Source: Acephala macrosclerotiorum
Lineage: Eukaryota; Ascomycota; Leotiomycetes; Helotiales; Mollisiaceae
Assembly: GCA_014904845.1 (NCBI GenBank)
Contig: MU119445.1
Span: 1 to 64,000, forward strand
DNA length: 64,000 bases
Direction: 5' to 3'
Shown: positions 46,770 through 57,509 of the stretch, in pieces
Layout of the letters: each line of letters opens with the position of its first letter
Numbering within the stretch: position 1 is the first letter of the stretch
Notes under the pieces: generated by a model
The model's database searches: none
What the model was told of the DNA's origin: nothing
The model's input: only the letters and a program-made list of their open reading frames with translations
Program-made: the position numbers and the translations under genes

Positions 46770-47189
46770 AGGCCACAAGAAGGGTTTGCTTGGGTAGGTA
46801 GAAATTCGAGACTGCTCGTGCTGGTTCCAATGATAATTCAATGAGATATATATGTCGTACAATGAAATTGGTGTTGCAGTTCCTATCGAAGAAAATTCGC
46901 CCGAGCGGAGCCCCCATCTGACCAATTGCAAAAGGCGTTCGGAAAAATACGAGGAACAAGCACATGAGAGTAATAGTATGTGCAGTGCGAGCGTTTATGA
47001 TTCATTCTAACGAACGGCAGCAGACTATGCGCAGTCCCATCGACAGATTCTTCGCGTTCCCGCGTCAATGCACTAATCAATCGAGACGACCACCACAGTA
47101 AACTAGCTAGCTTTCATCTGATGGTCTGATTATCGATCCACTGATGACTCGGGAGTCCAACACAATCAATGTTCTGAAGATGCTCGAAT
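46770..47189. other. short convergent intergenic region
   Basis: Lies between the AAA+ 3' end and the 3' end of the proline-rich gene. Nothing else was seen. Confidence 0.5.
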
Positions 47190-49370
47190 TCAGCCCTCAC
47201 TTCTTGCAGCTATCCTCCTCCTTTTCTCCATCTCCTGCATCCTCAGATCTCTAAAGAAGGCTTCTTCTGGATCGTCGTGCTGAGGTACCGCTTCACTCCT
47301 CGACCCTTGCCTACTCACGCTTCTGCTGTATTGACCTGTATCTGGTGTTTCGCTGAAGCTCATGAGGGAGACGACGCTTTGCCTTCCAGCAAAACTAACG
47401 GGCGACATCACTGGTGTTGGAGCGTAAGAGGAGTATTTGTCGCTTTGTCTCTCGGGTTGGGTATATGGAGGTATCGGTGTTGGAGCGTAGCTGGAAAATC
47501 GCAGGGTTTCTTTCTCGGCTTGAGTAATGTCTGCTGGGATTGTTGTTGGAACGTAATTTGAGTACGTCATGACCTCTTTCTCGGCTTGACTGTTGTTTGG
47601 TGAAAGGATTTCTGTTGGAGTATAGTTCGAAGACTCGACAAATTCTTTATCACAGCCGCTCATCATCGAGAACCTCGAAGTTGGTGTCGAGTCCAGCGAA
47701 GCAACAGTCATCTTGTCGCTATCTTCAATCTCGTGCCTCGATGGCTTTGTGGGCCTTCGTGGCAAGGAGAGTGGCGCGGGGTACAACTCCGCAGGAGATG
47801 ATGCAGTACCAGAAGGAACGTACCCTTGCTCCGGCCCGGCTTTATAGCTGAATGGCAAATAAGATATCGCAATCTTCTCTTCGGAGAAAGAGGGAGCCGG
47901 TGTCAAGCTGGGCTTAGGAGCAGGAGCCGGAGTCGGGGTTGGCATGTATGGTAGTTGATTAGAGATCTCAGGGGTTGGACACCATTCACGAGCGCCGGCC
48001 TCCTCAGAAGGCTGAGGTTTTGCAGGGTCAGATGCCATTTTATCTCTGAATGGAGAGAAAGTATCGGGAAGCTGTTGGCGAATTGAACGCATGTCTTTTG
48101 GTGGGACGGGTGGGGGAGGACTGCGTTGAAGATGCGCAAATTCTGGCTTGGGCGTTAGACCTGGGTACGGAGCAACTGCTGACACTGGCCTGGGCGGAGG
48201 AGTAGGGCGTTGGAGCTGGGCAAAGGATCGAACAGGCGTGTCGAAGCTTGGGTACGGAGTTATTGTTGGCGCTGGTGATGAGAAGTTTGATCGTGACGAC
48301 GGATAGTGAGCAGTGTAGCTCTCCCGGAGTGGAGCTACCTGCGATTGTTGAAGGCCAACAGTGGCCGAGTAAGGTTGACTTGGCGGCGAGAAGGATGTTG
48401 AGGCTCGTTGAAAGAAGCTTCTTTGCGATGGCAGCTGTTGCAGGGAGAGGGGTAATTGCGATTCGAGATTGCTGGATGACCTCTTTCGTTCAACTTGATG
48501 GTTTGAATTCGGTGCGTTGAGTTGATCCATAGACTCTGGAGAAACGTACTGATTGCTTTGACTTGTGTTGCTGAGTGGTTCGTTCTGGATGCCTCGGGAG
48601 TCATTGTTTTCTACCATAATGTTCGGTGCAGAAGCACGGTGACCAGGGATTGGAGAAGGTCGGGACTCTGCTCTGAAGGTTGGATAGGAAGTTCTTCTCT
48701 CAGGTTCGAGGTAGTTATTGTCTGTCCACCCAAACTTCTCAGGTGGCCATTGTGCATTGCTCTGACCCGTATCCATACTAGGTCCTAAGGAAGGATTCTC
48801 TTGATAAGGAGGCGGGGCAGGTCCAGTGTCTGATTGTTCCCGGAAAAGCATCGATTTCTTCGAGCCCAACTTCAACAACTCCAAATTCTCGAACACCGCT
48901 TCAATCACTTTACTCTCTTCCTTATCTTTTCCCTTCCCGTGTTGCAGGCTTCTCAGCCAATTGATCTCACTATTAATCGCCGCCTGCTGAACCGCCAAAT
49001 TCCTACTTTGCAACACAAAACTCGCCGAATCTCCCAAAATCCACTTCATCCTCCCCATCAACGGCACCTTCCCTCCATTTGCTTCCGCCCTACACGCTTC
49101 CAATTTACTCCCAATAGCCAACAAACTCTTCGCCGCTTCAGTGATGATACCGTCAAGACGTTGTCGCTCGATTGGTGAGGCTTCGACATACTCTTGGTGA
49201 GAATTGCGTAGGGTGATAAGGAATTGAAGATCGTCGTAAACGCGAGTGACGAGCTGCGCACAGGCTCGAACGTCGTTGGGTGTATTGTGGAGAGCGAAGA
49301 TGAAGTTCGCTGTTGTGACAGTGGCGGTGAGTGAAGATCCTAGAGTTGAGAATGCGCTGAATGGCTCCAT
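47190..49370 (-). CDS. proline-rich protein with fungal STAND-type N-terminal domain
   Basis: A single 726-codon exon starts at ATG 49370. Residues 1-150 (MEPFSAFSTLGSSLTATVTT, NTPNDVRACAQLVTRVYDDL, QSRNLAVQQAAINSEINWLR) resemble the helical N-terminal domain that heads many fungal NACHT/STAND and ankyrin proteins. No ATPase follows. The rest is disordered, with repeated PxxP stretches (RPTPPPRP, RSPPPPVPPKD) that look like SH3 ligands. Near the C-terminus (about 590-675) there are four related units built on 'SYAPTPI...QAEKE'. The end is a charged helix, AFFRDLRMQEMEKRRRIAA. It may be an adaptor that uses the N-terminal domain to contact a STAND partner. That is inference from architecture only. 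Confidence 0.85.
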   Translation of the reverse strand: MEPFSAFSTLGSSLTATVTTANFIFALHNTPNDVRACAQLVTRVYDDLQFLITLRNSHQEYVEASPIERQRLDGIITEAAKSLLAIGSKLEACRAEANGGKVPLMGRMKWILGDSASFVLQSRNLAVQQAAINSEINWLRSLQHGKGKDKEESKVIEAVFENLELLKLGSKKSMLFREQSDTGPAPPPYQENPSLGPSMDTGQSNAQWPPEKFGWTDNNYLEPERRTSYPTFRAESRPSPIPGHRASAPNIMVENNDSRGIQNEPLSNTSQSNQYVSPESMDQLNAPNSNHQVERKRSSSNLESQLPLSLQQLPSQRSFFQRASTSFSPPSQPYSATVGLQQSQVAPLRESYTAHYPSSRSNFSSPAPTITPYPSFDTPVRSFAQLQRPTPPPRPVSAVAPYPGLTPKPEFAHLQRSPPPPVPPKDMRSIRQQLPDTFSPFRDKMASDPAKPQPSEEAGAREWCPTPEISNQLPYMPTPTPAPAPKPSLTPAPSFSEEKIAISYLPFSYKAGPEQGYVPSGTASSPAELYPAPLSLPRRPTKPSRHEIEDSDKMTVASLDSTPTSRFSMMSGCDKEFVESSNYTPTEILSPNNSQAEKEVMTYSNYVPTTIPADITQAEKETLRFSSYAPTPIPPYTQPERQSDKYSSYAPTPVMSPVSFAGRQSVVSLMSFSETPDTGQYSRSVSRQGSRSEAVPQHDDPEEAFFRDLRMQEMEKRRRIAARSEG

Positions 49371-50186
49371 TCTAACTAAAAGGCCATGAATTCAAAATTT
49401 AAGATTAAGATCTTGTAACGATGATCAACGATCTACCAAGAGGAACATCGCCGCCTACCAGAAGTCGTGAACACAAAGTGATGATTGCCCCCGACGAGAC
49501 TCCACGCTGTCTCGTGTTACACACGGGAAACAAGGTGATACCAAGACACGGCAAGTGAGGCTGAGAACTCAAATGGCTGTGTTTGACGCTCGGTCTTGAG
49601 TCCGATTGGAAACCGGAGGAAACCCTCCTTGTTCTTAGTGGCTGGGTTTCATTAATTGTGCTGCAGCCACATCACACCTTTAGGCCTGATTTAGAAAGCA
49701 CGCAAGAGCACATGTTCGTGAGGCTTTCTTGACCCCCTCTAGAAACAAGATGGAGTGTTCTCGATTTCAAGCCTGGGCCTTCTGATCGCTGGGGCTGAGA
49801 GCCTCCATCCGTTTTGAGCCATGAACCTGGTGACTGGGAGCCAATTCTTGAGGGGGGTTGGGAGAGAAGCTCCTGGTGAGGTTGGTAATAACGCCATGCT
49901 GCCCTCTGAATTGTCTCGAAAAGGCTACTTCCTTCACGCGGCGCGGGTAGAACATGTCCCATCGCGTTCTTTCTCCACACTTGCATATCGAATGAAAGCC
50001 ACCTATAATGTCATTCTGTTGTGGTGGGAAAAAGCAAAGAGTTACATTTGCAATGAGGCTCTGTCCGCCTGTCATTACTCAACCGTTCGCCGTCCATCCA
50101 AAGAATTTAAGCACATTTACGGAAACGAACTAAACCCCCACTCAGCCCTCAGCCTCAATGCGACCCAAGAAATACACATTTCCAAA
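49371..50186. other. intergenic
   Basis: Promoter side of the proline-rich gene. A plus-strand frame of 174 codons (49821-50345) overlaps the next gene's 3' end antisense and has no domain, so it was not called. Confidence 0.5.
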
Positions 50187-51299
50187 TCAAGCAAATACTG
50201 CCTCAGAGACAATCCTCAACCGCGTCTTCCCTTGCACCTTCTCCAGAAGCGCTGGAAAAACAACAATGACCGGAGCCTCAGACTTGCCATGTGCTTTCCA
50301 ATCAAAGACCCAATTGCTCTGCTGCGAGAACAGTGTGAAGCCTAGCTCAGCCCCAGCAAGAATAATAGCGCGGAGATTCTTTTCCCATTCTGCGCCGTGT
50401 TTCGAGCTGTTTGTCAAGAAAGGTGCCAACACGTAATGAATAAGTTTGACATTCTGATCGATAGCAGCTCGGATCTGAGACTCGTGGAGTTTAGGGTCTT
50501 CACGGAATGAGCGATTGGGTACGAGCAGAAATGCGCTGAGATGTCTCCAGTTTGTTAAGGCGGTTTCGAATGCTAAAAAAGAATCGATTAGAAACGATTC
50601 AAAAACAGTGAGATGGGAGAGTAGAGATGTACCTTCTTCGCAGCCAGGCTGTCTCTCAATGGCTGGGAACGAGTTGTAGAATGCGACGATGAAGGAAGGC
50701 AGTAGACAGACTGCCGCTTGAGCATCAAGATTGGTATTTGACAATATGACCCAAGCGATGAACCGCCGAATAGCATGAAATCGGGTAGCCGGGTTAATGA
50801 GAAGTCTCGCGAGCTCATCCGCAGGCATGCTGGAGGCGGTATTCTTGATGTTGCAATCAGTTATAGCTTGAGCAAGTTGTGTTGTGGAGATTTGTATTTG
50901 GTCCTCATGATAGTGACCCAGGACATGTTGATCGATGAAGTTATCGAGCTTTGTCATGGTGCCTTTCAATGTGCTGTCATCAACCGGGTCCAGAAGAGAC
51001 AGTTCGGCCACGGATGTGGTCTGTATGCCCTCCGCTTTATGGCCACTGAGTCCATTGGCGCCATGAGACCTTCGTGAGCGACCGCTGGCCGAATGCTTGC
51101 GGCGATTCATGAAGAACCAAAGGCCGAGCAGAGCAAGAACAATGCCGATAATAAAGGTCGTGATGCTGATGCCCACAGCCTCGGGTGTTGAAACTCCAGA
51201 TGTGGTACCATTCGTAATTGGAGAATAAGTGGAGGCGCTCGGACTAGCAGTACTATTCGAATACACTCTCTTGACTGGAGCGAGGTTATAAGCCGCCAT
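50187..51299 (-). CDS. single-pass membrane protein of unknown function
   Basis: ATG 51299. A short Ser/Thr-rich N-terminal segment is followed by one strong membrane helix near residues 43-64 (SITTFIIGIVLALLGLWFFM), a basic stop-transfer NRRKHSASGRSRR, then a ~290-residue cytosolic-type domain (KLDNFIDQHVLGHYHEDQIQ, FIAWVILSNTNLDAQ, LLPSFIVAFYNSFP, NWRHLSAFLLVPNR, GWx-less ending WVFDWKAHG). The layout is common to uncharacterised fungal proteins with a membrane anchor and helical C-domain. The frame runs through a likely 60-nt intron (50632-50573: GTACAT, TCTAAT branch, TTTTTTAG) that has no stop. The mature protein is then about 350 aa. Its 5' end faces the Hsp70-like gene. Confidence 0.85.
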   Translation of the reverse strand: MAAYNLAPVKRVYSNSTASPSASTYSPITNGTTSGVSTPEAVGISITTFIIGIVLALLGLWFFMNRRKHSASGRSRRSHGANGLSGHKAEGIQTTSVAELSLLDPVDDSTLKGTMTKLDNFIDQHVLGHYHEDQIQISTTQLAQAITDCNIKNTASSMPADELARLLINPATRFHAIRRFIAWVILSNTNLDAQAAVCLLPSFIVAFYNSFPAIERQPGCEEGTSLLSHLTVFESFLIDSFLAFETALTNWRHLSAFLLVPNRSFREDPKLHESQIRAAIDQNVKLIHYVLAPFLTNSSKHGAEWEKNLRAIILAGAELGFTLFSQQSNWVFDWKAHGKSEAPVIVVFPALLEKVQGKTRLRIVSEAVFA

Positions 51300-51702
51300 G
51301 ATCGTTGCCTGCAGAGAATTGTATAAATTGCTTCAACAATGGAAAGGGTATTCTGCATCGCGGGAATCGAGTGATAAACTTCAGACAGATCATGCCGCCC
51401 GTGGTGCTACTCACTGAAACTTCCCATCTCAGCTGGGCTGATTTTTGCGGGGGTGGGCTTAAGCCTCAATATTGAAATGGCGGGAAACCCACGCATTTTT
51501 GTGAAGCATACATGCAATAGCGGCAAGGACACAAAAAGCAACAAACCGCGGTTCAGCAAACGACACGGAGTTCGAATAGCTCTCAGCCGCAAGTGGGTGT
51601 TGCGCTTCTCAAATGGTTCGATGTCCCATCACCAGGTGGATTGTACCCTGCATTTCACCCCAACTTTGAAGCTCATGCGAACCCTGTCCGTTAACGGTCA
51701 AA
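51300..51702. promoter_or_regulatory. 403-bp bidirectional promoter region
   Basis: It lies between the divergent start codons of the membrane protein and the Hsp70-like protein. It is close enough that shared control is plausible. No heat-shock element array (repeated nGAAn) is evident. Confidence 0.5.
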
Positions 51703-53930
51703 ATGGAGCAAACTCCAGATCTTGTCGTCGGTATGCATTAAGTTGACTTTTCGCGGGAATTCTTTGCTAATAAGATGTTGAGGGATTGACTTTGGAATGA
51801 CATACACTGGTAAATCTATCCATTGTACACGAAGACTGAGCGTTGGCTGATCAATTCATAGGAGTTGCTTGGACAAACCTCTTGACTCCTGAAACCTTTG
51901 TGATCAAAGACTGGCCTGGGCTTGGTCAAGATGCCCACGAAACGAAAGTTCCCTCGAAGATCATTTACGCAAGGAATCAGGCTGTAGGGAAATGGGGTTT
52001 CCTGTGCGACACGCAGGATAATTTCGAGGAGCAGGGACAAGTATTCGAATGGTTCAAGATATATCTCGACCAGACAAATGTAGATCGTGCGAAGCGTCAT
52101 GGGCTCACGGATACTCCCGGATCGGTGCAAGAGGCGAAAAAGCTGACCACGGATTACCTACGCGAGGTATACAACCAGACCAAGCGGGTCATCGAGATGA
52201 TGAGTGGGCCTTGGAGTAACAAACGAGTCGAATTCATATTCAGCATGCCCACCACTTGGACAAACCAAGCCATCTTGAACGAATTCAAAGCCGTTATTCG
52301 AGATGCAGGATTTGGTTCCGAGCAGACACATACTGCGAAGCTAGAACTCACTGAAGCGGAGGCTGTGGCAGTTTACACCGTCAAGACAGCTCAGACCCGA
52401 TTCCAGAAGGGAGACATATTTCTCGTGTGTGATGCTGGCGGTGGAACAACGGATCTAGGTTTGGTTGAAATAGCGCAGGCTAACCCAGATGTACCCGTTC
52501 TTAAGCAGGTTGCTGCAGTGCAAGGCGTTGGAATTGGATCGACGGTCATTGATCGCGCATTCCAAGCACTTGTCCAGCGACGAATAGATCAATATCCAGA
52601 TGTCGGGCACCTCTTGGAAAATCTCGCCTTCACACTATCGAGAAGCCAAAGCTTCCGGTCAATCAAGCATAATTTTGGTACCGCGGCAGGTGATCAAGCG
52701 ACTTTCTACCTCCCCATCGACATCAACCGAGACTTCAGTCACCCAGGACTCGGCATAAATCGAGGGCGGATGGCATTCTCTAAGTTGATCTATCCTCCAG
52801 AACTTATGTAGCCAAGCTAACACGCAACAGAGGTGAGATTCAAGGCCTATTCGATCCTCAAATCAATCAGATCATCACCCGGATAAACGAGCAATTCAAT
52901 TGGATGAAAGAGAATAGAACTGCCGAAGTTGTGGTATGTTTCTCTTCCTTCCCGAGTCTGACTTATGATGGTTGACAAAATAGAAATACTTGGTGCTGTC
53001 AGGCGGTCTAGGTGGCTCCGAATATGTTCGATCCCAGGTCGAACAGAGGTTTCAGACGAATCCTCACACAAGCGCTCCGAATCTGTATGTGTTCAAATCA
53101 CAAGAGCCAAGACTTGCTGTAGCCAAAGGCTTGGTCATGGATCGGCGGCAGAAGCTCGTAACTGGGGCTTCTGCTTTAAAAACAAGGATTGCGCGAGCAT
53201 CCTACGGTATTTTGTGTCGCGAGCCGTATGATCCCAATATCCACGTCGGAGAAGAGATCGAATTCGACCAGTATATTCAGGGCAAGCGGTGGGCCATAAA
53301 TCAAATTGAGTGGTTCATTCGGAAGGTATAACAACTAAATAAATCTCCCAAATATCGGAAAGGTAGCTAAGCAAGTTTGCAGGGCGATGTAATCGACACG
53401 GACACGGCTTTGGAAAGGCGGTTTGAGCGAAAACTGAAGCCAGGTGCCGGCAGCAACAACAGAATATGGGAGTCCACAGTAATCATATCCCATAACGATC
53501 GAGCCTCTTTGCCAAGAGGGCTACGGCAAGGTATGTCCTATACCCTAGTGCATGCATACAAGACTGATGGATATAAGCCGGTGCGAAGAAGCTTTGCGTA
53601 ATCAAGTCGGATCTGAGGGCAGTTGAAGAACGCGAGTTTGAGGTGAGAAACAAACACTGTTGGCAGGGACGGCGATATTATCTCGCCAAGTTCCAGATAA
53701 AAGTGATGGTAGCTCCTGCGGATCTGAAATTCGAATTGTGGTTCAAGGGAACGAAGTATTCGAGAAGTCACGACCCAGTAACTATCCAATGGGACCCAGC
53801 GGGTGCAAATGAAAAGCCTCCTGAGCATCTGGGCAGTTTGGGAGAAGACGATATGGAACTTCCTAGCTACAGACCGGCTTCGAGAGTGAACAATTGGGGG
53901 AATGGGCAGTATGGACAGTATAGACAATGA
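51703..53930 (+). CDS. Hsp70-like (HSPA12-type) actin-fold ATPase
   Basis: Seven exons (51703-51730, 51783-51809, 51862-52783, 52831-52933, 52984-53325, 53383-53530, 53578-53930) give 640 aa in frame. The first two coding exons are tiny (28 and 27 nt) and together encode MEQTPDLVVGIDFGMTYTG, the phosphate-1 motif. The phosphate-2 motif is LVCDAGGGTTDLGLVEI and the adenosine motif is VLSGGLGGSEYVRSQV. The connecting RRQKLVTGASALKTRIARAS also fits the Hsp70 nucleotide-binding domain. There is no canonical substrate-binding domain. Instead a beta-rich C-terminus (VMVAPADLKFELWFKG) is seen, as in the fungal HSPA12-like group. That group is expanded in Pezizomycotina and of unclear function, probably nucleotide-switched signalling. 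The gene is intact. Confidence 0.94.
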
Positions 53931-54640
53931 GGGTTGCCTGTAACATAATTAATGCCATATCTCAGTTGTTCTTTCTGATAAGGGAAATTGTACCTCTGCA
54001 GGGCTTGGTGTTTGGCCCAAATGTCGAAATGTCGGTATTTGGGACGGATCCTCGCTCTGAGATGTCCTCCCTTCATACTGAATATTACAACTTCGAATTG
54101 GGTCGCAGATAGGATCCAATATCGTAGGCTTTCATCAACTTGCAAGCGCGTGAAGCAAGATTGTCAAGTCCATGTTCGTCTTCATTCGAGTCATTCCCCG
54201 ACGGTACTTTTCGCAAAAGCTATGCAGATAGAACACTGGGTCGACACTCGCGAGTGTTAAGGTATTTTGACAAAGTGAGAGTCGGAACGTATCGTTGGGC
54301 GTATCTGGGCGGCAATCATGGCGATGCGGGAGTCGAGGTTGGAGATTGTGGAAGGTGAGTCGTCCCAACGAAGCTGGACATCTAACCCCAAAACTGACAC
54401 CCAAGGCACTAACACCAGCACAGGCCGCAAATATTTGAGCCTCATTTCCTCAGCCTAGGAGCTTTCTCTCTTCACACTAAAATCGCTCAAAGCTCCGAAT
54501 TCAAGCACATTGCATCCCAATCTCCCATGTAGTACCAGTTCAGCATCTGCTTTTGGCGCACGCAAACGCCCAGACGCATTCGAAGCTGTCAAATCCACCT
54601 ATCGTTCAAAATCCAAAGGCTGCACGTTGAGTGGCACACA
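53931..54640. other. intergenic
   Basis: No gene is seen between the Hsp70-like gene and the inverted-repeat element. Confidence 0.5.
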
Positions 54641-55084
54641 CCAGGGGGTATCAGAATTCTGTCCGCACCCCCTAAAAATAACCGAAAACACACTAAAATT
54701 AGACCACTTTAGCTTTTAATAAAATAGCTTACTTTTAATAAAACTATTTCGAGCATAAATTTGAAATAAAAGTAGAGTATTAGTACACATTCAATTAATT
54801 AGAATTGTAATAATAATATTTATTATAATTATATTTAAATATATAATTTTTTTTATATAAAATTTATTAGCGAAAACGCGATTTATTAATAGCTCGCGAA
54901 TTAGACTTTTTAAAAAAAAACCTTTTAGTATAAAACTTAATGCGATTACTATTAAAAATCTGTTACTAATTTTTTAAGTTATGTTTTAATATAAATTTGT
55001 TAAGTTATAAAAGCTTAAAGTGATCAGATTTTAGTGTGTTTTCGCTTATTTTTTGGGGTGCGGACAGAATTTTGACACCCCCGG
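54641..55084. mobile_element. 444-bp inverted-repeat element, AT-rich centre
   Basis: Terminal inverted repeats of about 80 bp (54641-54720 and 55005-55084) share TTCTGTCCGCACCCC, then CGAAAACACACTAAAAT. The middle 280 bp is strongly AT-rich and stop-filled. It fits a non-autonomous DNA transposon that has suffered RIP. I could not define a target duplication, so the superfamily is open. The terminus CC(A/G)GGGGGT(A/G)TCA resembles some Tc1-mariner ends. Confidence 0.88.
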
Positions 55085-55587
55085 TGCACAGTATCCCCTG
55101 TAATCATGTTTCACCTCCTCGTACATCAGAGTCGCGGAAAAACTGTTCATCGCTCGGTCTACGGCAAACCTCCCCTGCCAAGCCTCACACTTTCGTCCTA
55201 TCTTGACGATTCAATATTTCCCGAGTTCCAACCAGATCAAGTCACCCAGCCCAAGTTGCACGTGTGCATGCGCCATAGCCCATGATTATTGGATGTTCAT
55301 GAACAAGGTAGTCAACCACGTTTCGAGATGTTCCACAAACGAGAAGCTCAGGAAACAACTGGGGTGCAAAGTTTACCTCAGACGTTCGCACAAGGGTGTG
55401 GGGATCTCCACTCCCCACGATCAGATACAAGACCTTACGATTTCCCCAAGCATTGCTCGCCGTTATATCTTCTCTACTCTAGTCCCTTGGTTTGCTGGAA
55501 TACCAAAGATTCGTATCTGCACATTTGTTTTGCTTGTATCCTATCACCTACTGCTATCGAGCGCCTACACAGGCCCTTGTCGTCAAG
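55085..55587. other. promoter side of the sugar transporter
   Basis: A 174-codon frame (55203-55727) overlaps the transporter's first exon in another frame and shows no domain. No gene was called. Confidence 0.5.
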
Positions 55588-57509
55588 ATGGCGATCGGTT
55601 TCTTCAAAAACTACAGGTGAGCCTCAAATATCCCAAAGCATTACAGTCTCGCCATTTGGAAACTGCGAAACACTATAAGCCCGCAATTGGCATCAAGTTT
55701 CGAGCAACTGTACGAGTCCCATGCTGACTTAAAGCTCTTGGCAGGGTCTATATCCTAACCAGCGTGGCCTACATGGGCTCGCTGCTCTTCGGCAAGCATT
55801 CCAACACCATCTTCTTCCCCGATAAGCACATACTGACTCAAGATGCATAGGATATGACACCGGTGTGATGTCCTCGGTGCTCTCCCTGGCTAGTTTCAAA
55901 AAGGACTTCCATCTTCCAACTGGAACGACCGGCTTCGCCAGCAAAACAAACGCGCACATCTCGCAGAATGTTGTCTCTCTCCTTACTGCAGGTTGTTTCT
56001 TCGGCGCCATCTTCGCTTCAGTACTCAACGATAGGTTCGGCCGCAAGCTGTCACTGCTCGGTTTCACCGTCATTTTTATGGTCGGGGCCATCATCCAGGT
56101 CACGTCCCTCCATCACATCAGCCAGATGTATGGTGGTAGATTTGTGGCAGGCTTGGGCATTGGTGGCATGAGCAGCATTACGCCAGTTTTCGTCGCCGAG
56201 AACTGCCCACCAGCAGTCAGAGGCCGGATTACTGGACTGTTCCAGGAGTTCTTGGTTATCGGAAGCACATTTGCATATTGGCTGAACTATGGAGTGTCCT
56301 TGCATGTCAAACCATCTACATCCCAGTGGCGTATTCCTGTGAGTGCTGCTTCAGTCCAGATTTTCGATTCTTCGTCTCATGAGAGCGACTGTTCTTCTAC
56401 CTTCCCCAAGCAATGCTAACCTCGACATTGCCAGGTCGGAATACAACTCATTCCTGGTGGCATGCTCTTCATCGGTTTATTGTTCCTCAAAGAGTCACCT
56501 AGATGGTTAGTCAAGCAAGGTCGATACGAAGAAGCCACTGCATCGCTCGCCTACATTCGCCGCGACGAGATCGACGACCCCGAAGTCCTCAAGGAGATCG
56601 CAGACATCCGTGCCTCTGTCGAAGAAGAACTTCAACTGACTGAAGGTGTAACCTGGAAAGAATGTCTCATCCCAGGCAACCGGAACCGCTTCGCTATCGC
56701 CTTCACTATCTTCCTTTGCCAACAGTTCTCCGGCACGAACAGCATTGGATACTATGCTCCCCAGATCTTCCAGACTGTTGGTGTTAGCAAGACGAATTCT
56801 TCACTCTTTGCTACTGGTGTTTATGGAACTGTCAAGGTCTGTGCTACTGGGTTGTTCTTGATCGTGGGTATCGATAAAATTGGACGAAGGAACTCGTTGC
56901 TTGGTGGAGCGCTGTGGATGATGACTATGATGTTCATTCTTGGAGCTGTATTGCACACTCATCCTCCTACCAACGTCAATGGTATGTATCTCATCCCGGA
57001 TCTTACCTTGGATCACTGGACACGATACTGACTGCTTAATAGTCGTTTCACCCGCCTCGATTGCGATGGTTGTCATGATCTACCTCTATGTCATCGGTTA
57101 CTCCGCCTCCTGGGGCCCCATCCCTTGGGTTTACGTTTCCGAAATTTTCCCCACCCGCCTCCGCTCCTACGGCGTCGGACTCGCAGCCGCCACCCAATGG
57201 CTCTTCAACTTTGCCATCACTTACATGACACCTTCAGCCATCAACCACATCGGCTGGCGCATCTTCCTCATGTTCGGCATCTTCTGTGCGGCTAACTTTA
57301 CCTTCGTGTTCTTCTTTGTCAAGGAGACGAAAGGGAGGACGTTGGAAGATATGGACGTGTTATTTGGAACGGTGGATGCGGAGGTTAGGGCAGCGGATGT
57401 GGAGAGGGTGCTGCATAAGGGGATGATGCATGATGATCAGCCGGAGTCGAAGGCTGTGGAGAATGTTGAGACTGCTCCTGTTGCGGCTGAGGAGAAGACT
57501 GTGTCTTAA
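55588..57509 (+). CDS. MFS sugar transporter
   Basis: Exons 55588-55616, 55745-55791, 55851-56338, 56435-56981 and 57043-57509 give 525 aa. The second intron (55792-55850) is GC-AG: exon CTCTTCG then GCAAGC, restoring LLFGYDTGVM. Signatures of the sugar porter family are NDRFGRKLSLLG (loop 2-3 motif), GGRFVAGLGIGGMSS, FLKESPRWLVKQGR, FLCQQFSGTNSIGYYAPQIF, IDKIGRRNSLLGG and PWVYVSEIFPTRLRSYGVGL, ending FVKETKGRTLEDMD and a charged cytosolic tail. It has twelve predicted membrane helices and the plasma membrane is the likely site. The sugar is not deducible; hexose, disaccharide and quinate carriers share these motifs. No lesion was seen. Confidence 0.95.

Noticed and set aside
49821..50345. 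174-codon plus-strand frame
   Set aside because: It overlaps the 3' end of the membrane-protein gene antisense and has no recognisable content.
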